DNA from: Microbacterium psychrotolerans
GTDB taxonomy: Bacteria > Actinomycetota > Actinomycetes > Actinomycetales > Microbacteriaceae
Direction of reading: 5' to 3'
Assembly: GCF_031085295.1 (NCBI RefSeq)
Contig: NZ_JAVFWO010000002.1
Coordinates: 62,001-126,000 of the forward strand
Length of the DNA stretch: 64,000 bases
Positions within the stretch are counted from its first letter, which is position 1, and the number at the start of each line of letters is the position of its first letter. A model generated the notes under the pieces. The model was not told the origin of the DNA and ran no database searches. It worked only from the letters and a program-made list of their open reading frames with translations. The position numbers were made by a program, and so were the translations under genes. Positions 17,192 through 24,877 of the stretch are shown in pieces.

Positions 17192-19239
17192 TGCCACGCC
17201 TTGACCCCGAAATCGTCGCGCTCCTCCTCCCCACTGCGAACGCGGCGCTGACCGCCGCCCTCGAATGGGCAGATCGAGGCTGGCCGGTGTTCCCCCTCGC
17301 GCCGCGCGACAAGCTGCCCGTGATCCCAAGCGCGCACCCCAAGGGCGACCCGCTTCGCGGGAAGTGTGCAGGGCAGTGCGGGGAGCTCGGCCACGGCGTA
17401 AACGACGCCAGCCGCGACCCCGACAAGATCCGGCGCATGTTCGACCGGCACCCGACTGCAGGCATCGGCGGGGCGACCACCGGCCGGCTCGTCATCGACC
17501 TCGACCTGCAGGCCGGCGGACGCCAAGTGGAGCAGCTGCCACCGACGCGGACCCACCTCACCGGGCGGGCCAACGGCAACACGCACCGCATCTACCGCCT
17601 CGGTTCTTCCACGCTCGCCCATGCGGTGAAGTCGGGGCACATCGTCCCCGGCGTGGACATCAAGACCGGCTCCGGCTCATACATCTGCCTGCCGCCGACC
17701 CGACACCCGGCCACTGGCCTCCGGTACTCGCTGCTTGACGACCAGTCTGAGCATGCGCTGACAGACCAGGACGTGCGCGCGGTCTGGCGCGCATACGGCA
17801 GGCCGCTGCCGGGGGAGCAGCAGGAGCGGAAGACACCCGACGCGGGGTCTCCGTCGCCCTCCCGCGACACGACGAGCAGTGGAGGCGCCTTCGGTCACTC
17901 CGAGGCCGTCCAGGTTCTCCTGAGCCCGCCGAGGCGGGGCACGGGCGAGACCAACGTCGCGCTCTCGAAGGTGGCCGGCTTCTACGCACGCCTGTTTCGC
18001 GACAACCGCGAGATGTACGACCACCACGTCAGGCAGTGGCTCGCCGACGTCGATCCCGATTACGAGGACCGCGACAAGACCGCGGATTCGATCTGGGAGT
18101 CGGAGCGCTCGAAGGAGGGGGAGCGGGCGTGGGCCGTCGCGCAGAGTGTCGAGCGCAAGCTCGTCGAGCACGAGGCGAAGATCCTCTTCGGCAAGACCCT
18201 CGCCGAACTCGATCCCGCAGACCCGTTCGACTTCGGCACCCTCGAGGAGATCCTCGCCCGTCCGGAGCAGGCGCAGTTCCGCGTGGAGGGCCTGGTCCTC
18301 GCAGACGGGTTCACCTCCGTGGTGGCACAGCGCAAGACCGGCAAGACCACGTTCAACCTGAACCTGGCTGACTCGTTCCTAACCGGGCGGGATTTCCTCG
18401 GACGGTTCCCGGTGGTGCCGGTCAGCGGCAACGTCGCGATCCTCAACTACGAGGTCAGCGGCTACCAGCTCGGAATGTGGGCCGAGAGCGTCGGCCTCGA
18501 CCGCAAGCGGCTTCTGCTGGTGAACCTGCGCGGCCGGCGGAACCCGCTGGTGCACGAGCAGGACCGCGCCGCCCTTGCCGACCTGCTGCGTTCGCGGGAC
18601 GTCGAGTCGCTTTTCATCGACCCGTTCAGCCGCGCGTTCTACGGCGAGAGCCAGCAGGACAACACGCAGGTGCAGGCGTTCCTCAACGACCTGGACGTGT
18701 TCGCCCGATCCGAAGTCGGAGCGCGCGACGTGATCCTCAACGTGCACGCCGGATGGAACGGGAGCCGCTCGCGCGGTGCGTCAGCGCTGGAGGACCACCC
18801 CGACTCGATCATCCTGCTCCGCAAGGACGGCGACGAAGACGACGAGAGCGGCCTGCGCTACATGAAGGCGCTCGGGCGCGACGTGGACGTCACCGAGGAT
18901 CAGCTGCACTTCGACCCTGAAAGCCACCGCCTGAGCCTCACCGGCCTCGGCGGGCTCGCCAAGCGTCGCAAGGAGCAGAAGAGCACGAACCTCGGGGGAC
19001 CGATCCTCACAGCGGTTAAGGAAGATCCCGGCGCGAACACCACCCAGATCGAGCAGCGGCTACGGGGTACCGGTGTCACCTTCCAGAAGGGTGACGTGAA
19101 CGCGGCGCTCCAGGCGATGGGGGAGGCAGGGACGATCCGCCGCGAGAAGGGCAGATACGGCGCGTTCCTGCACTACCCGGCAAGCGAGGCGCTGGACCTC
19201 TCGGCGACCTCGGGGGAGGGATCCGGCGATGACTTCTGA
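17191..19239 (+). CDS. Primase-polymerase / RepA-type helicase fusion
   Basis: The likely replication protein of element 1 (682 residues). The N-terminal bifunctional primase/polymerase domain (about 20-210) has GWPVFPLAPRDKLPV, the metal-binding LVIDLDLQAGG (Asp103, Asp105) and GVDIKTGSGSYICLPPT. A RepA-like AAA domain (about 345-590) has the Walker A-like AQRKTGKTT at 379-387 and SLFIDPFSR as Walker B. The C-terminal 80 residues resemble a winged helix (NTTQIEQRLRGTGVTFQKG). The ATG at 17191 is preferred over upstream in-frame codons because it overlaps the previous stop. Such fusions drive replication of plasmids, phages and satellites. Confidence 0.85.
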   Translation: MPRLDPEIVALLLPTANAALTAALEWADRGWPVFPLAPRDKLPVIPSAHPKGDPLRGKCAGQCGELGHGVNDASRDPDKIRRMFDRHPTAGIGGATTGRLVIDLDLQAGGRQVEQLPPTRTHLTGRANGNTHRIYRLGSSTLAHAVKSGHIVPGVDIKTGSGSYICLPPTRHPATGLRYSLLDDQSEHALTDQDVRAVWRAYGRPLPGEQQERKTPDAGSPSPSRDTTSSGGAFGHSEAVQVLLSPPRRGTGETNVALSKVAGFYARLFRDNREMYDHHVRQWLADVDPDYEDRDKTADSIWESERSKEGERAWAVAQSVERKLVEHEAKILFGKTLAELDPADPFDFGTLEEILARPEQAQFRVEGLVLADGFTSVVAQRKTGKTTFNLNLADSFLTGRDFLGRFPVVPVSGNVAILNYEVSGYQLGMWAESVGLDRKRLLLVNLRGRRNPLVHEQDRAALADLLRSRDVESLFIDPFSRAFYGESQQDNTQVQAFLNDLDVFARSEVGARDVILNVHAGWNGSRSRGASALEDHPDSIILLRKDGDEDDESGLRYMKALGRDVDVTEDQLHFDPESHRLSLTGLGGLAKRRKEQKSTNLGGPILTAVKEDPGANTTQIEQRLRGTGVTFQKGDVNAALQAMGEAGTIRREKGRYGAFLHYPASEALDLSATSGEGSGDDF

Positions 19240-19241
19240 GC

Positions 19242-19400
19242 AGATATCCCCCGAGGGTCCCCCGAGCGATGTCCCCCAGATATACCCCGCTCGCTCCGGC
19301 CCGTCGTTCCGGGGGTCCCCCGATATCCCCCAATGTGCCCCGAAGGTGCCCCGCCCAGGTTCCCCCGCGCCCCTTTATGGGGCGGGGGAACGGGGGACCC
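19242..19400 (+). repeat. C-run (TCCCCC) repeat array, candidate replication origin of element 1
   Basis: TCCCCC or the variant GCCCC recurs at about 19247, 19259, 19272, 19316, 19326, 19338, 19349 and 19361, often preceded by GATA, and is followed by the complementary runs GGCGGGGGAACGGGGGACC. The array begins right after the helicase stop. Repeats beside an initiator gene commonly bind the initiator. The stretch is open in one frame (see the gene at 19484), so biased coding is the alternative. Confidence 0.5.
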
Positions 19401-19483
19401 CCAAGGGGAGCCGGGGCAAGGCCGCGGACGAACCGAACCTTCCCACTGTTTCCCAACCTTTCACGCGCGAAGGGAGCGCACCG

Positions 19484-19750
19484 ATGACTGATCGGACAGC
19501 TGCTGAGGCGGCACACGTGCGGCGGATGGTGCCGCGCATCCGGCGGATGCTGGCCGATGCTCCGGAAGGTGTGGCGAGGGCTGCGCTCCGCCGCAAGCTC
19601 AACAGCCGCGAGAAGCACCTGTACGACGCGGCGCTCGACCTGCTGGTCGCGGTCGGCGACGTCGTCGCTCTGCCGGCGGCGTCCGGTGGCACGCGATACC
19701 GACTCACCGAGTCCGCACGCCAGCCTCAGTCGGAACCACCGTCCCGCTGA
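19484..19750 (+). CDS. Winged-helix-like small protein
   Basis: The 88-residue protein looks like a winged helix: three helices (AAEAAHVRRMVPRIRRML, GVARAALRRKLNSRE, YDAALDLLVAVGDVV) and a terminal hairpin with GGTRYRLT. The ATG at 19484 with AAGGGAG upstream is preferred. The frame is also open back to an ATG at 19229 that overlaps the helicase stop, but that would translate the C-run repeat array into a Pro/Ser-rich tail. A regulatory or accessory replication role is plausible. Confidence 0.55.
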   Translation: MTDRTAAEAAHVRRMVPRIRRMLADAPEGVARAALRRKLNSREKHLYDAALDLLVAVGDVVALPAASGGTRYRLTESARQPQSEPPSR

Positions 19751-19835
19751 GAAACCAGACCGCCCGGTGCCGTCGTCGCGTTCCCGCCCGGAACTTCCGC
19801 GCGGTGGCACCGGGCCCTCACCCAAGGAGAACACC

Positions 19836-20363
19836 ATGAACACTTGCCCTCACGGCATCGACAGCAGCTACGACCTGTGCGAGCAGTGCCTCGCCAGCGT
19901 CGCGGACGGCGACGCGGTACTCGGACGGTTTGGGCTGGTCGGCCCCGGCGCGGGCCTCGCCGTCGACCTCAAGAACGGCAGGGTCACCGTCTACATGGTC
20001 CAGGCCGACACCGTGGTCTCAGGAGGCGGCGGCATCGCGGACGGGTGGGTGACATTCGACGAGCAAGCCACGAACGCACCCGATGTCGAGCTGCACCCGC
20101 CGGTTGAGCTCGAAGGGGCGTCGACGCGCGATCTCGCGGACCTCTGCGAGGTGGTGTCGGAGCTCGCGACCTCGCTCCTGCCGATGCTCGAGGAGCTCGT
20201 TGACTCGGACGCCACCTCCGACGAGATCGTCGGTGCGCTCGCCGCCTGGGTGAACGGGATGGAGATTAAGCCGCTGACCCGCCGGATCCTGTGGAGCACG
20301 CTCAAGGTGCTCGCGGCGGCGGTTCTGGCGTACATGGAGCGGGAAGACGAGGACGAGTCGTGA
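19836..20363 (+). CDS. Hypothetical protein with N-terminal Cys/His cluster
   Basis: The 175-residue protein begins MNTCPHGIDSSYDLCEQCLA, a likely zinc-binding cluster (C-x-H and C-x2-C). A beta-rich middle and a Leu/Ala-rich helical C-terminal half ending in EDEDES follow. The ATG at 19836 follows AAGGAGA. Its stop overlaps the GTG of the next gene. Family not recognised. Confidence 0.65.
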   Translation: MNTCPHGIDSSYDLCEQCLASVADGDAVLGRFGLVGPGAGLAVDLKNGRVTVYMVQADTVVSGGGGIADGWVTFDEQATNAPDVELHPPVELEGASTRDLADLCEVVSELATSLLPMLEELVDSDATSDEIVGALAAWVNGMEIKPLTRRILWSTLKVLAAAVLAYMEREDEDES

Positions 20364-20719
20364 GCGGCGACCCGTTTGATCCGGTGGAGGTGGGGCCCGA
20401 TGCCCCGTCCCTCGGGCCCGGTGAGGAGTGGGTCCAGCCGGCCGGGCGTCCCGGGCACCGCATCGTCGTGCAGACGATCCCCGAGGACGCCCCGCCCGCT
20501 GTCCGTGAAGGGCTGGCCCGCCGGCGAATCCAGGCGATCGAGGGCGTGTGCCCCTGCGACGGCCTGCTGATCTGGCGCGACGAACACCCGGACTTGTCGG
20601 TGTGGTCGGGCGTCGGTCGGGGTAGTGACGTCGTGCAGGTGCACCGGGATGCGTGCCCCGCCCACGACCTGAACCTGGTTCCGGCGTTGGAACGGTGGCG
20701 GCAGGGGCGCAGCCAGTGA
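20360..20719 (+). CDS. Hypothetical protein, 119 aa
   Basis: GTG at 20360 overlaps the preceding stop. The soluble protein has a Pro/Gly-rich first third, then GHRIVVQTIPEDAP and a central EGVCPCDGLLIW with two cysteines, and ends in the helix LVPALERWRQGRS. Family not recognised. It closes the rightward replication operon. Confidence 0.6.
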   Translation: MSGDPFDPVEVGPDAPSLGPGEEWVQPAGRPGHRIVVQTIPEDAPPAVREGLARRRIQAIEGVCPCDGLLIWRDEHPDLSVWSGVGRGSDVVQVHRDACPAHDLNLVPALERWRQGRSQ

Positions 20720-20739
20720 CCGGCGTCCAGGTGCTCGGT

Positions 20740-21171
20740 TTAGAAGTGTGCCGCGTTTGCGTAGATCGCCAACACCACTCCGAAGATCACGCCGTGCACG
20801 GCTGCGCCGATGAGGACAGGTCGCCAGAAGCTCGGCCACCATTTGATGCCCCAGCGGGTGCCGTTGGGCGGATTCTTGATCCAGGTGAGGTCGCTGTGGG
20901 TGCGCGTCGCGGTCATGAACACGACGATCACCGTGATGATGATCGCCGACCACAGCACGGTGACGTTGATCTGCTCGTAGTCCGTCGCGGTGATGTTCGC
21001 AAGGCCGTTGATCCCGACGAGGGCTCCGGTGATCCCACCTGCGACGATCTGAGCGAGCCACTGCAGGCCCAGTTCAACGACCAGCGTGAGAACGAGGACC
21101 CCCCAGGTTCCCGTGGTGCGCCTGGACTTCCAGTCGGTCGGCTCGGTCCAAGGCATCACTTCGGGGGCCAC
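20740..21171 (-). CDS. Integral membrane protein, 143 aa
   Basis: The minus-strand protein starts at GTG 21169-21171, five bases after an AAGGAG site. Hydrophobic segments are near residues 23-55, 70-90 and 118-140, which fits three or four membrane helices; the middle has a polar stretch with TATRTHSDLTWIKNPPNG. Family not recognised. A superinfection-exclusion or immunity role would fit its position facing the replication operon, but nothing in the sequence proves it. Confidence 0.65.
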   Translation of the reverse strand: MAPEVMPWTEPTDWKSRRTTGTWGVLVLTLVVELGLQWLAQIVAGGITGALVGINGLANITATDYEQINVTVLWSAIIITVIVVFMTATRTHSDLTWIKNPPNGTRWGIKWWPSFWRPVLIGAAVHGVIFGVVLAIYANAAHF

Positions 21172-21264
21172 TTCGCTCCTTCGCTTGTCGATCTTTCGCC
21201 GACTTTAGCGGTCTCGGTTTCCAGCTCGGATGCACGCCCGAACTGTGAACCGCGTGGCGGCTGG

Positions 21265-21606
21265 CTACCTCACACCAAGCAGCTCGTTGAGCTTCTCGTA
21301 GACCGCCTTGTACACAGCCATGAAGGTGGTGTTGCTCATCTTGCTGTCGGTGTACTTCCACTCCTGTTTCGTGAGTGCGTATGTCACATCGACGGCGTGC
21401 TCCTGCTCGGCTGCTGCGATTGCCCAGACGCGGATCTTGTCGGCGTTCGCGCTCCTGAACACGTCGTCGTCGCGTGTGAGGAAGATCACCGCGCCCGTGT
21501 CGAGGTTGTACCAGTAACCGTCGAACGCTTCCGTCTTATTGCCGACGGCTTTCTCAATTTTCGGCGGGTCAGATTGTCCTGCGATGAAGAGCCACACGTC
21601 GCTCAC
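21265..21606 (-). CDS. Hypothetical protein, 113 aa
   Basis: A minus-strand gene. The GTG at 21604-21606 (SDVWLFIAGQSDPPKIEKAV) is preferred because upstream codons are arginine-rich and unlike a protein start. The fold looks alpha/beta, with a strand-rich first half (YWYNLDTGAVIFLTRDDDVF) and a C-terminal helix (FMAVYKAVYEKLNELLGV). Function unknown. With the membrane protein at 20740 it forms a leftward pair inside element 1. Confidence 0.5.
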   Translation of the reverse strand: MSDVWLFIAGQSDPPKIEKAVGNKTEAFDGYWYNLDTGAVIFLTRDDDVFRSANADKIRVWAIAAAEQEHAVDVTYALTKQEWKYTDSKMSNTTFMAVYKAVYEKLNELLGVR

Positions 21607-21748
21607 AGTACCGGTCGCGAGGAGGGGTCCTGTCCCACGCGGTTGGTACCGGAGGTGTCGACGCGTCGGCGCAATCCTTGTGCGCCGAGGTCGTGCATGG
21701 TGGAGTTCGCCCCGCGATTTTTCAACGAGAGCACGGGAGCGTGACGCG

Positions 21749-23605
21749 GTGGCACTGGATATCGGAACCCTGGTCGCCAAGGTCAAGGTCGATGACTCCG
21801 ACTTCGACCAGAAGACCTCAGGGTGGAGCGCCAAGGGTGCGGCGATCGGGTCGGCCTTCGGCAACGTAGCAGCTGACGCGATCAGTCAGGCCACGTCGAT
21901 GCTGGTCGACTTCGTGGGTGAGGCGGCGAACGCCTCCGACCAGACCAAGAAGTTCCAGGACACGCTCTCGTTCGCCGGGCTCAGCACCGCCAACATCGAG
22001 GCTCTCAAGGCCGCGACACAGGCGTATGCGGACGAGACGGTCTACAACCTCGGCGACATCCAGTCGATCACGGCGTCGCTCGCGTCCAACGGCGTGAAGG
22101 ACTACGACACCCTCGCCATGGCGCTGGGCAACCTCAACGCGGTCGCGGGCGGTAGCCCGGAGACCTACGGCCGGCTCGGGTCGATGCTCACCCAGACCGC
22201 CGGCGCGGGGAAGCTCACCACTGAGAACTGGAACCAGCTGACCGACGCGATTTCCGGGGCGTCGGGGCCGATCCAGGACGCACTTCTGCAGGCCGGGGCT
22301 TACACGGGCAACTTCCGTGAGGCGATGGAGGCCGGGGAGATCACGGCGGAGGAGTTCAACGCCGCGATCATGGCGCTGGGCACCGAGCCGATCGCGGTGG
22401 AGGCTGCTCGCTCGGTGGAGACGTTCGAGGGCTCCGCCGGCAACCTGTCGGCGGCTATCCAGGGCAAGCTCGTGCAGGCCCTCGAAGCGGTGAAGCCTGC
22501 GTTCACGGGCCTGCAGAACGCGCTCGCTTGGTTCATCGGAAACTCGGGGCTGCTGGTGCCGCTGATCTCCGGTCTCGGCGTCGCGCTGCTGGTGGTGCTC
22601 GCCCCGGCGCTTTGGGCAGCCGTGGTGGCAACCGCAGCTTGGACGGTGGCTCTCCTTGCCAACCCGATGACGTGGATCGTGCTCGGCATCGTCGCGCTGG
22701 TGGCGGCGATCGTCTGGCTGATCCAGAACTGGGATACGGCGGTGACGTTCATCACGGACATCTGGGGTGGGTTCATCGGCTGGATCACGGGCGTGATCGA
22801 GGGCTTCGTCGGCTGGTGGAATGGCGTCTGGGCCGCAGTCGGCGAGTGGATCAAGGGCGTCTGGGAGGGGTTCACCAAGTGGGTCGGCGACGTCTTCCGT
22901 AACTTCCAGCTCGGACTGCAGCTCGTCGGCGCGGCGATCTCCGGGTGGTGGACTGGCCTGTGGGCCGGGATCGGCGCGTGGATCCAGTCCGTGTGGGAGG
23001 GGTTCACCGGCTGGGTGCGTGGCGTCGCCACCGGCTTCGTCGCGTTCATCATCGGAGCCTTCAACGGGTACGTGTCGTTCTGGCGCGGACTGTGGGAGGG
23101 GGTGCGCACCACGATCGTCTCGATCTGGGAGGGCATCGTCGCCTGGTTCCAGTCGATCCCCGGCGCGATCAAGGCGGTCTTCAACGGCGCGGCCTCGTGG
23201 CTGTGGAACATCGGTCGCGACATCCTGCAGGGCCTGTGGAACGGCCTCAAGTCGATCTGGTCCTCGATCGCTGGCTGGTTCGAGAACACGGTCGGCGGCA
23301 TCATCGACACCTTCAAGGGGCTGTTCGGGATCGCGAGCCCCAGCCGTGTATTCCGCGAGTTCGGCGTGTTCATCGGTCAGGGGCTGATCGACGGACTGGA
23401 GGCGATGGGCCCGGCATACGACGCGACCGTGGAGGACACGTTCGGGGTCCCGGACGGCGGCGTCGGCATGGTCGGCGGTGCCGGCGGCAACACCTACGTG
23501 ACGCACAACGAGCGGCACGTCGAGTACGTGGCGGCTCCTCACGCGACGTTCGACGCGCAGGAGGAGTTCTTCGCCGCGATGGGTTCGCCTCGAGTGGCGC
23601 TGTGA
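21749..23605 (+). CDS. Phage tail tape-measure protein
   Basis: The 618-residue protein carries tape-measure hallmarks. The N-terminal 240 residues are helical with AIGSAFGNVAADAISQATSM. A hydrophobic block lies at about 265-330 (LLVPLISGLGVALLVVLAP, then ALLANPMTWIVLGIVALVA). A run of Trp-rich repeats of about 20-30 residues (WGGFIGWITGVIEGF, WWNGVWAAVGEWIKGV, VWEGFTKWVGDVF and similar) leads to the family end GLFGIASPSRVFREFG, followed by a short tail. The start is GTG at 21749. It is the only structural phage gene in element 1. The WhiB-like gene overlaps its stop. Confidence 0.85.
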   Translation: MALDIGTLVAKVKVDDSDFDQKTSGWSAKGAAIGSAFGNVAADAISQATSMLVDFVGEAANASDQTKKFQDTLSFAGLSTANIEALKAATQAYADETVYNLGDIQSITASLASNGVKDYDTLAMALGNLNAVAGGSPETYGRLGSMLTQTAGAGKLTTENWNQLTDAISGASGPIQDALLQAGAYTGNFREAMEAGEITAEEFNAAIMALGTEPIAVEAARSVETFEGSAGNLSAAIQGKLVQALEAVKPAFTGLQNALAWFIGNSGLLVPLISGLGVALLVVLAPALWAAVVATAAWTVALLANPMTWIVLGIVALVAAIVWLIQNWDTAVTFITDIWGGFIGWITGVIEGFVGWWNGVWAAVGEWIKGVWEGFTKWVGDVFRNFQLGLQLVGAAISGWWTGLWAGIGAWIQSVWEGFTGWVRGVATGFVAFIIGAFNGYVSFWRGLWEGVRTTIVSIWEGIVAWFQSIPGAIKAVFNGAASWLWNIGRDILQGLWNGLKSIWSSIAGWFENTVGGIIDTFKGLFGIASPSRVFREFGVFIGQGLIDGLEAMGPAYDATVEDTFGVPDGGVGMVGGAGGNTYVTHNERHVEYVAAPHATFDAQEEFFAAMGSPRVAL

Positions 23606-24408
23606 CTGGGTTGGCAGTCGTAATGTCCGTCCCGCTACTGGTTCTCATGCTCGACGCCTCTCCCGTGACCTCGGAGGATCACACCCCCCTCGTGGCCGTC
23701 CCATCCCTTCCGAGTTCACGGGAGACCCCGCCGAAGGCCGACGAGCTATACGAGGAGCTCATGGATGCCGTGGGCTTCCTCGCCGAGGTGGGGCGCTCGA
23801 CGCCGTGCTCGGGCGAGGTGTCTGAGTGTTGGACCTCGGATGTGCCTGAGCAGCAGGAGTACGCGGCGGACCGGTGCATGGAGTGTCCGCTCGCGGAGCA
23901 GTGCCGGCAGTACGCGGTTGCCGCGGGCGAGACCGCGGGGGTCTGGGGCGGCTACATCCCGGACGAGGCGCGTCGAGCGGCCGCCCGAGCGGAGTCTGAG
24001 GCTCGGCGGGCTCGGCTCCGGGGCGAATACTTGTGGCCCGATTTTCGGGATGATTTTCTGGACCATGGGGCAGATAACCCCAGATCAGATACCAGAAACG
24101 GATACCCCAACATGAACGCGAAGGCGCCCAAGACCAACAGCACCTGCAACTGCGGATGCGGCGACGCCACCGGACCCAAGGCGATGTACCGCCCGGGTCA
24201 CGACGCCCGCCACGTCTCGTCACTGATCGCCTACCTCGAAAACGACACCGCGGACGACAAGAAGATAACCGCCCGCGAGATCGCCACCCTCGCCAAGCAG
24301 CTGCCCTCGGCACCCCTGCAGGCGAAGTTCACCCGCGCCGCCCAGCGGTTCGCGGCGAAGGCGACGCCCGCGGGTAAGCCAGCCGAGAAGGGCGGTGAGG
24401 CCGCGTGA
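23602..24408 (+). CDS. WhiB-like protein with a C-terminal extension
   Basis: The WhiB signature is clear: TPC, then CMECPLAEQC (C-x2-C-x5-C), and GVWGG, which together bind a 4Fe-4S cluster and contact sigma factor. It is a transcriptional regulator class limited to actinobacteria and their phages. The frame stays open past the WhiB domain into a second Cys-rich segment (CNCGCGDATGPKAMYRPGHD) and a basic Ala/Lys-rich end. A second gene might instead start at ATG 24112, after an AT-richer stretch. The GTG at 23602 overlaps the tape-measure stop; ATGs at 23623, 23647 and 23761 are alternatives, so the start is uncertain. Confidence 0.72.
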   Translation: MTGLAVVMSVPLLVLMLDASPVTSEDHTPLVAVPSLPSSRETPPKADELYEELMDAVGFLAEVGRSTPCSGEVSECWTSDVPEQQEYAADRCMECPLAEQCRQYAVAAGETAGVWGGYIPDEARRAAARAESEARRARLRGEYLWPDFRDDFLDHGADNPRSDTRNGYPNMNAKAPKTNSTCNCGCGDATGPKAMYRPGHDARHVSSLIAYLENDTADDKKITAREIATLAKQLPSAPLQAKFTRAAQRFAAKATPAGKPAEKGGEAA

Positions 24409-24713
24409 CTGACGACCAGGCACGATCCGCCGAGATCGCCGGGGAGATCGGTGCGCGACTCCTCGCCAAGCAGTCCGCGTCGAACCTCAACCCGACCGAT
24501 GTCGGCGCGCACATCGCGCTGGTGTCCACGTCCGACCCGCACACGCGCCTCCAACCGAACGCGACTGGCGTGGTGACCGGCGTCGATGACGCCGGGACCG
24601 TCCACGTCGCCTGGGACGACGGCTCCACCCTCGGGCTGATCCCCGGCGTGGACGAGTGGCGTCGGGTTCACCCGCGCTGGTACGACGCGCCGATGCAGGA
24701 GGTGACCCCGTGA
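24405..24713 (+). CDS. DUF4314 protein
   Basis: GTG at 24405 overlaps the preceding stop. The 102-residue protein matches DUF4314: IALVSTSDPHTRLQPNATG, then GVVTGVDDAGTVHVAWDDGS and TLGLIPGVDEWR. The family is found in phages and mobile elements; its role is not known. It ends with an overlap onto the next small gene. Confidence 0.8.
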   Translation: MTDDQARSAEIAGEIGARLLAKQSASNLNPTDVGAHIALVSTSDPHTRLQPNATGVVTGVDDAGTVHVAWDDGSTLGLIPGVDEWRRVHPRWYDAPMQEVTP

Positions 24714-24877
24714 CGATGACCGACATCAAGACCAAGCGGTGTCCACACTGCGGCCAGTTTCGACCGGTCGACGCCTTCGCCCTCCGGCATCGGGGCAAGG
24801 GTCAGCGCCAGTCCTGGTGCCGTACCTGCATCGCCGAAATCAACCGTTCCCGCCGAGAGGAGGCCCGTCGTGGCTGA
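24710..24877 (+). CDS. Small zinc-ribbon protein, 55 aa
   Basis: GTG at 24710 (or ATG at 24716) overlaps the DUF4314 stop. The two pairs RCPHCGQ and WCRTCIAE form a likely zinc site. HNH-like proteins and recombinase partners share this layout. The stop overlaps the integrase start, so it is co-translated with the integrase and could be a partner of it, for example a directionality factor; this is inference from position only. Confidence 0.6.
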   Translation: MTMTDIKTKRCPHCGQFRPVDAFALRHRGKGQRQSWCRTCIAEINRSRREEARRG

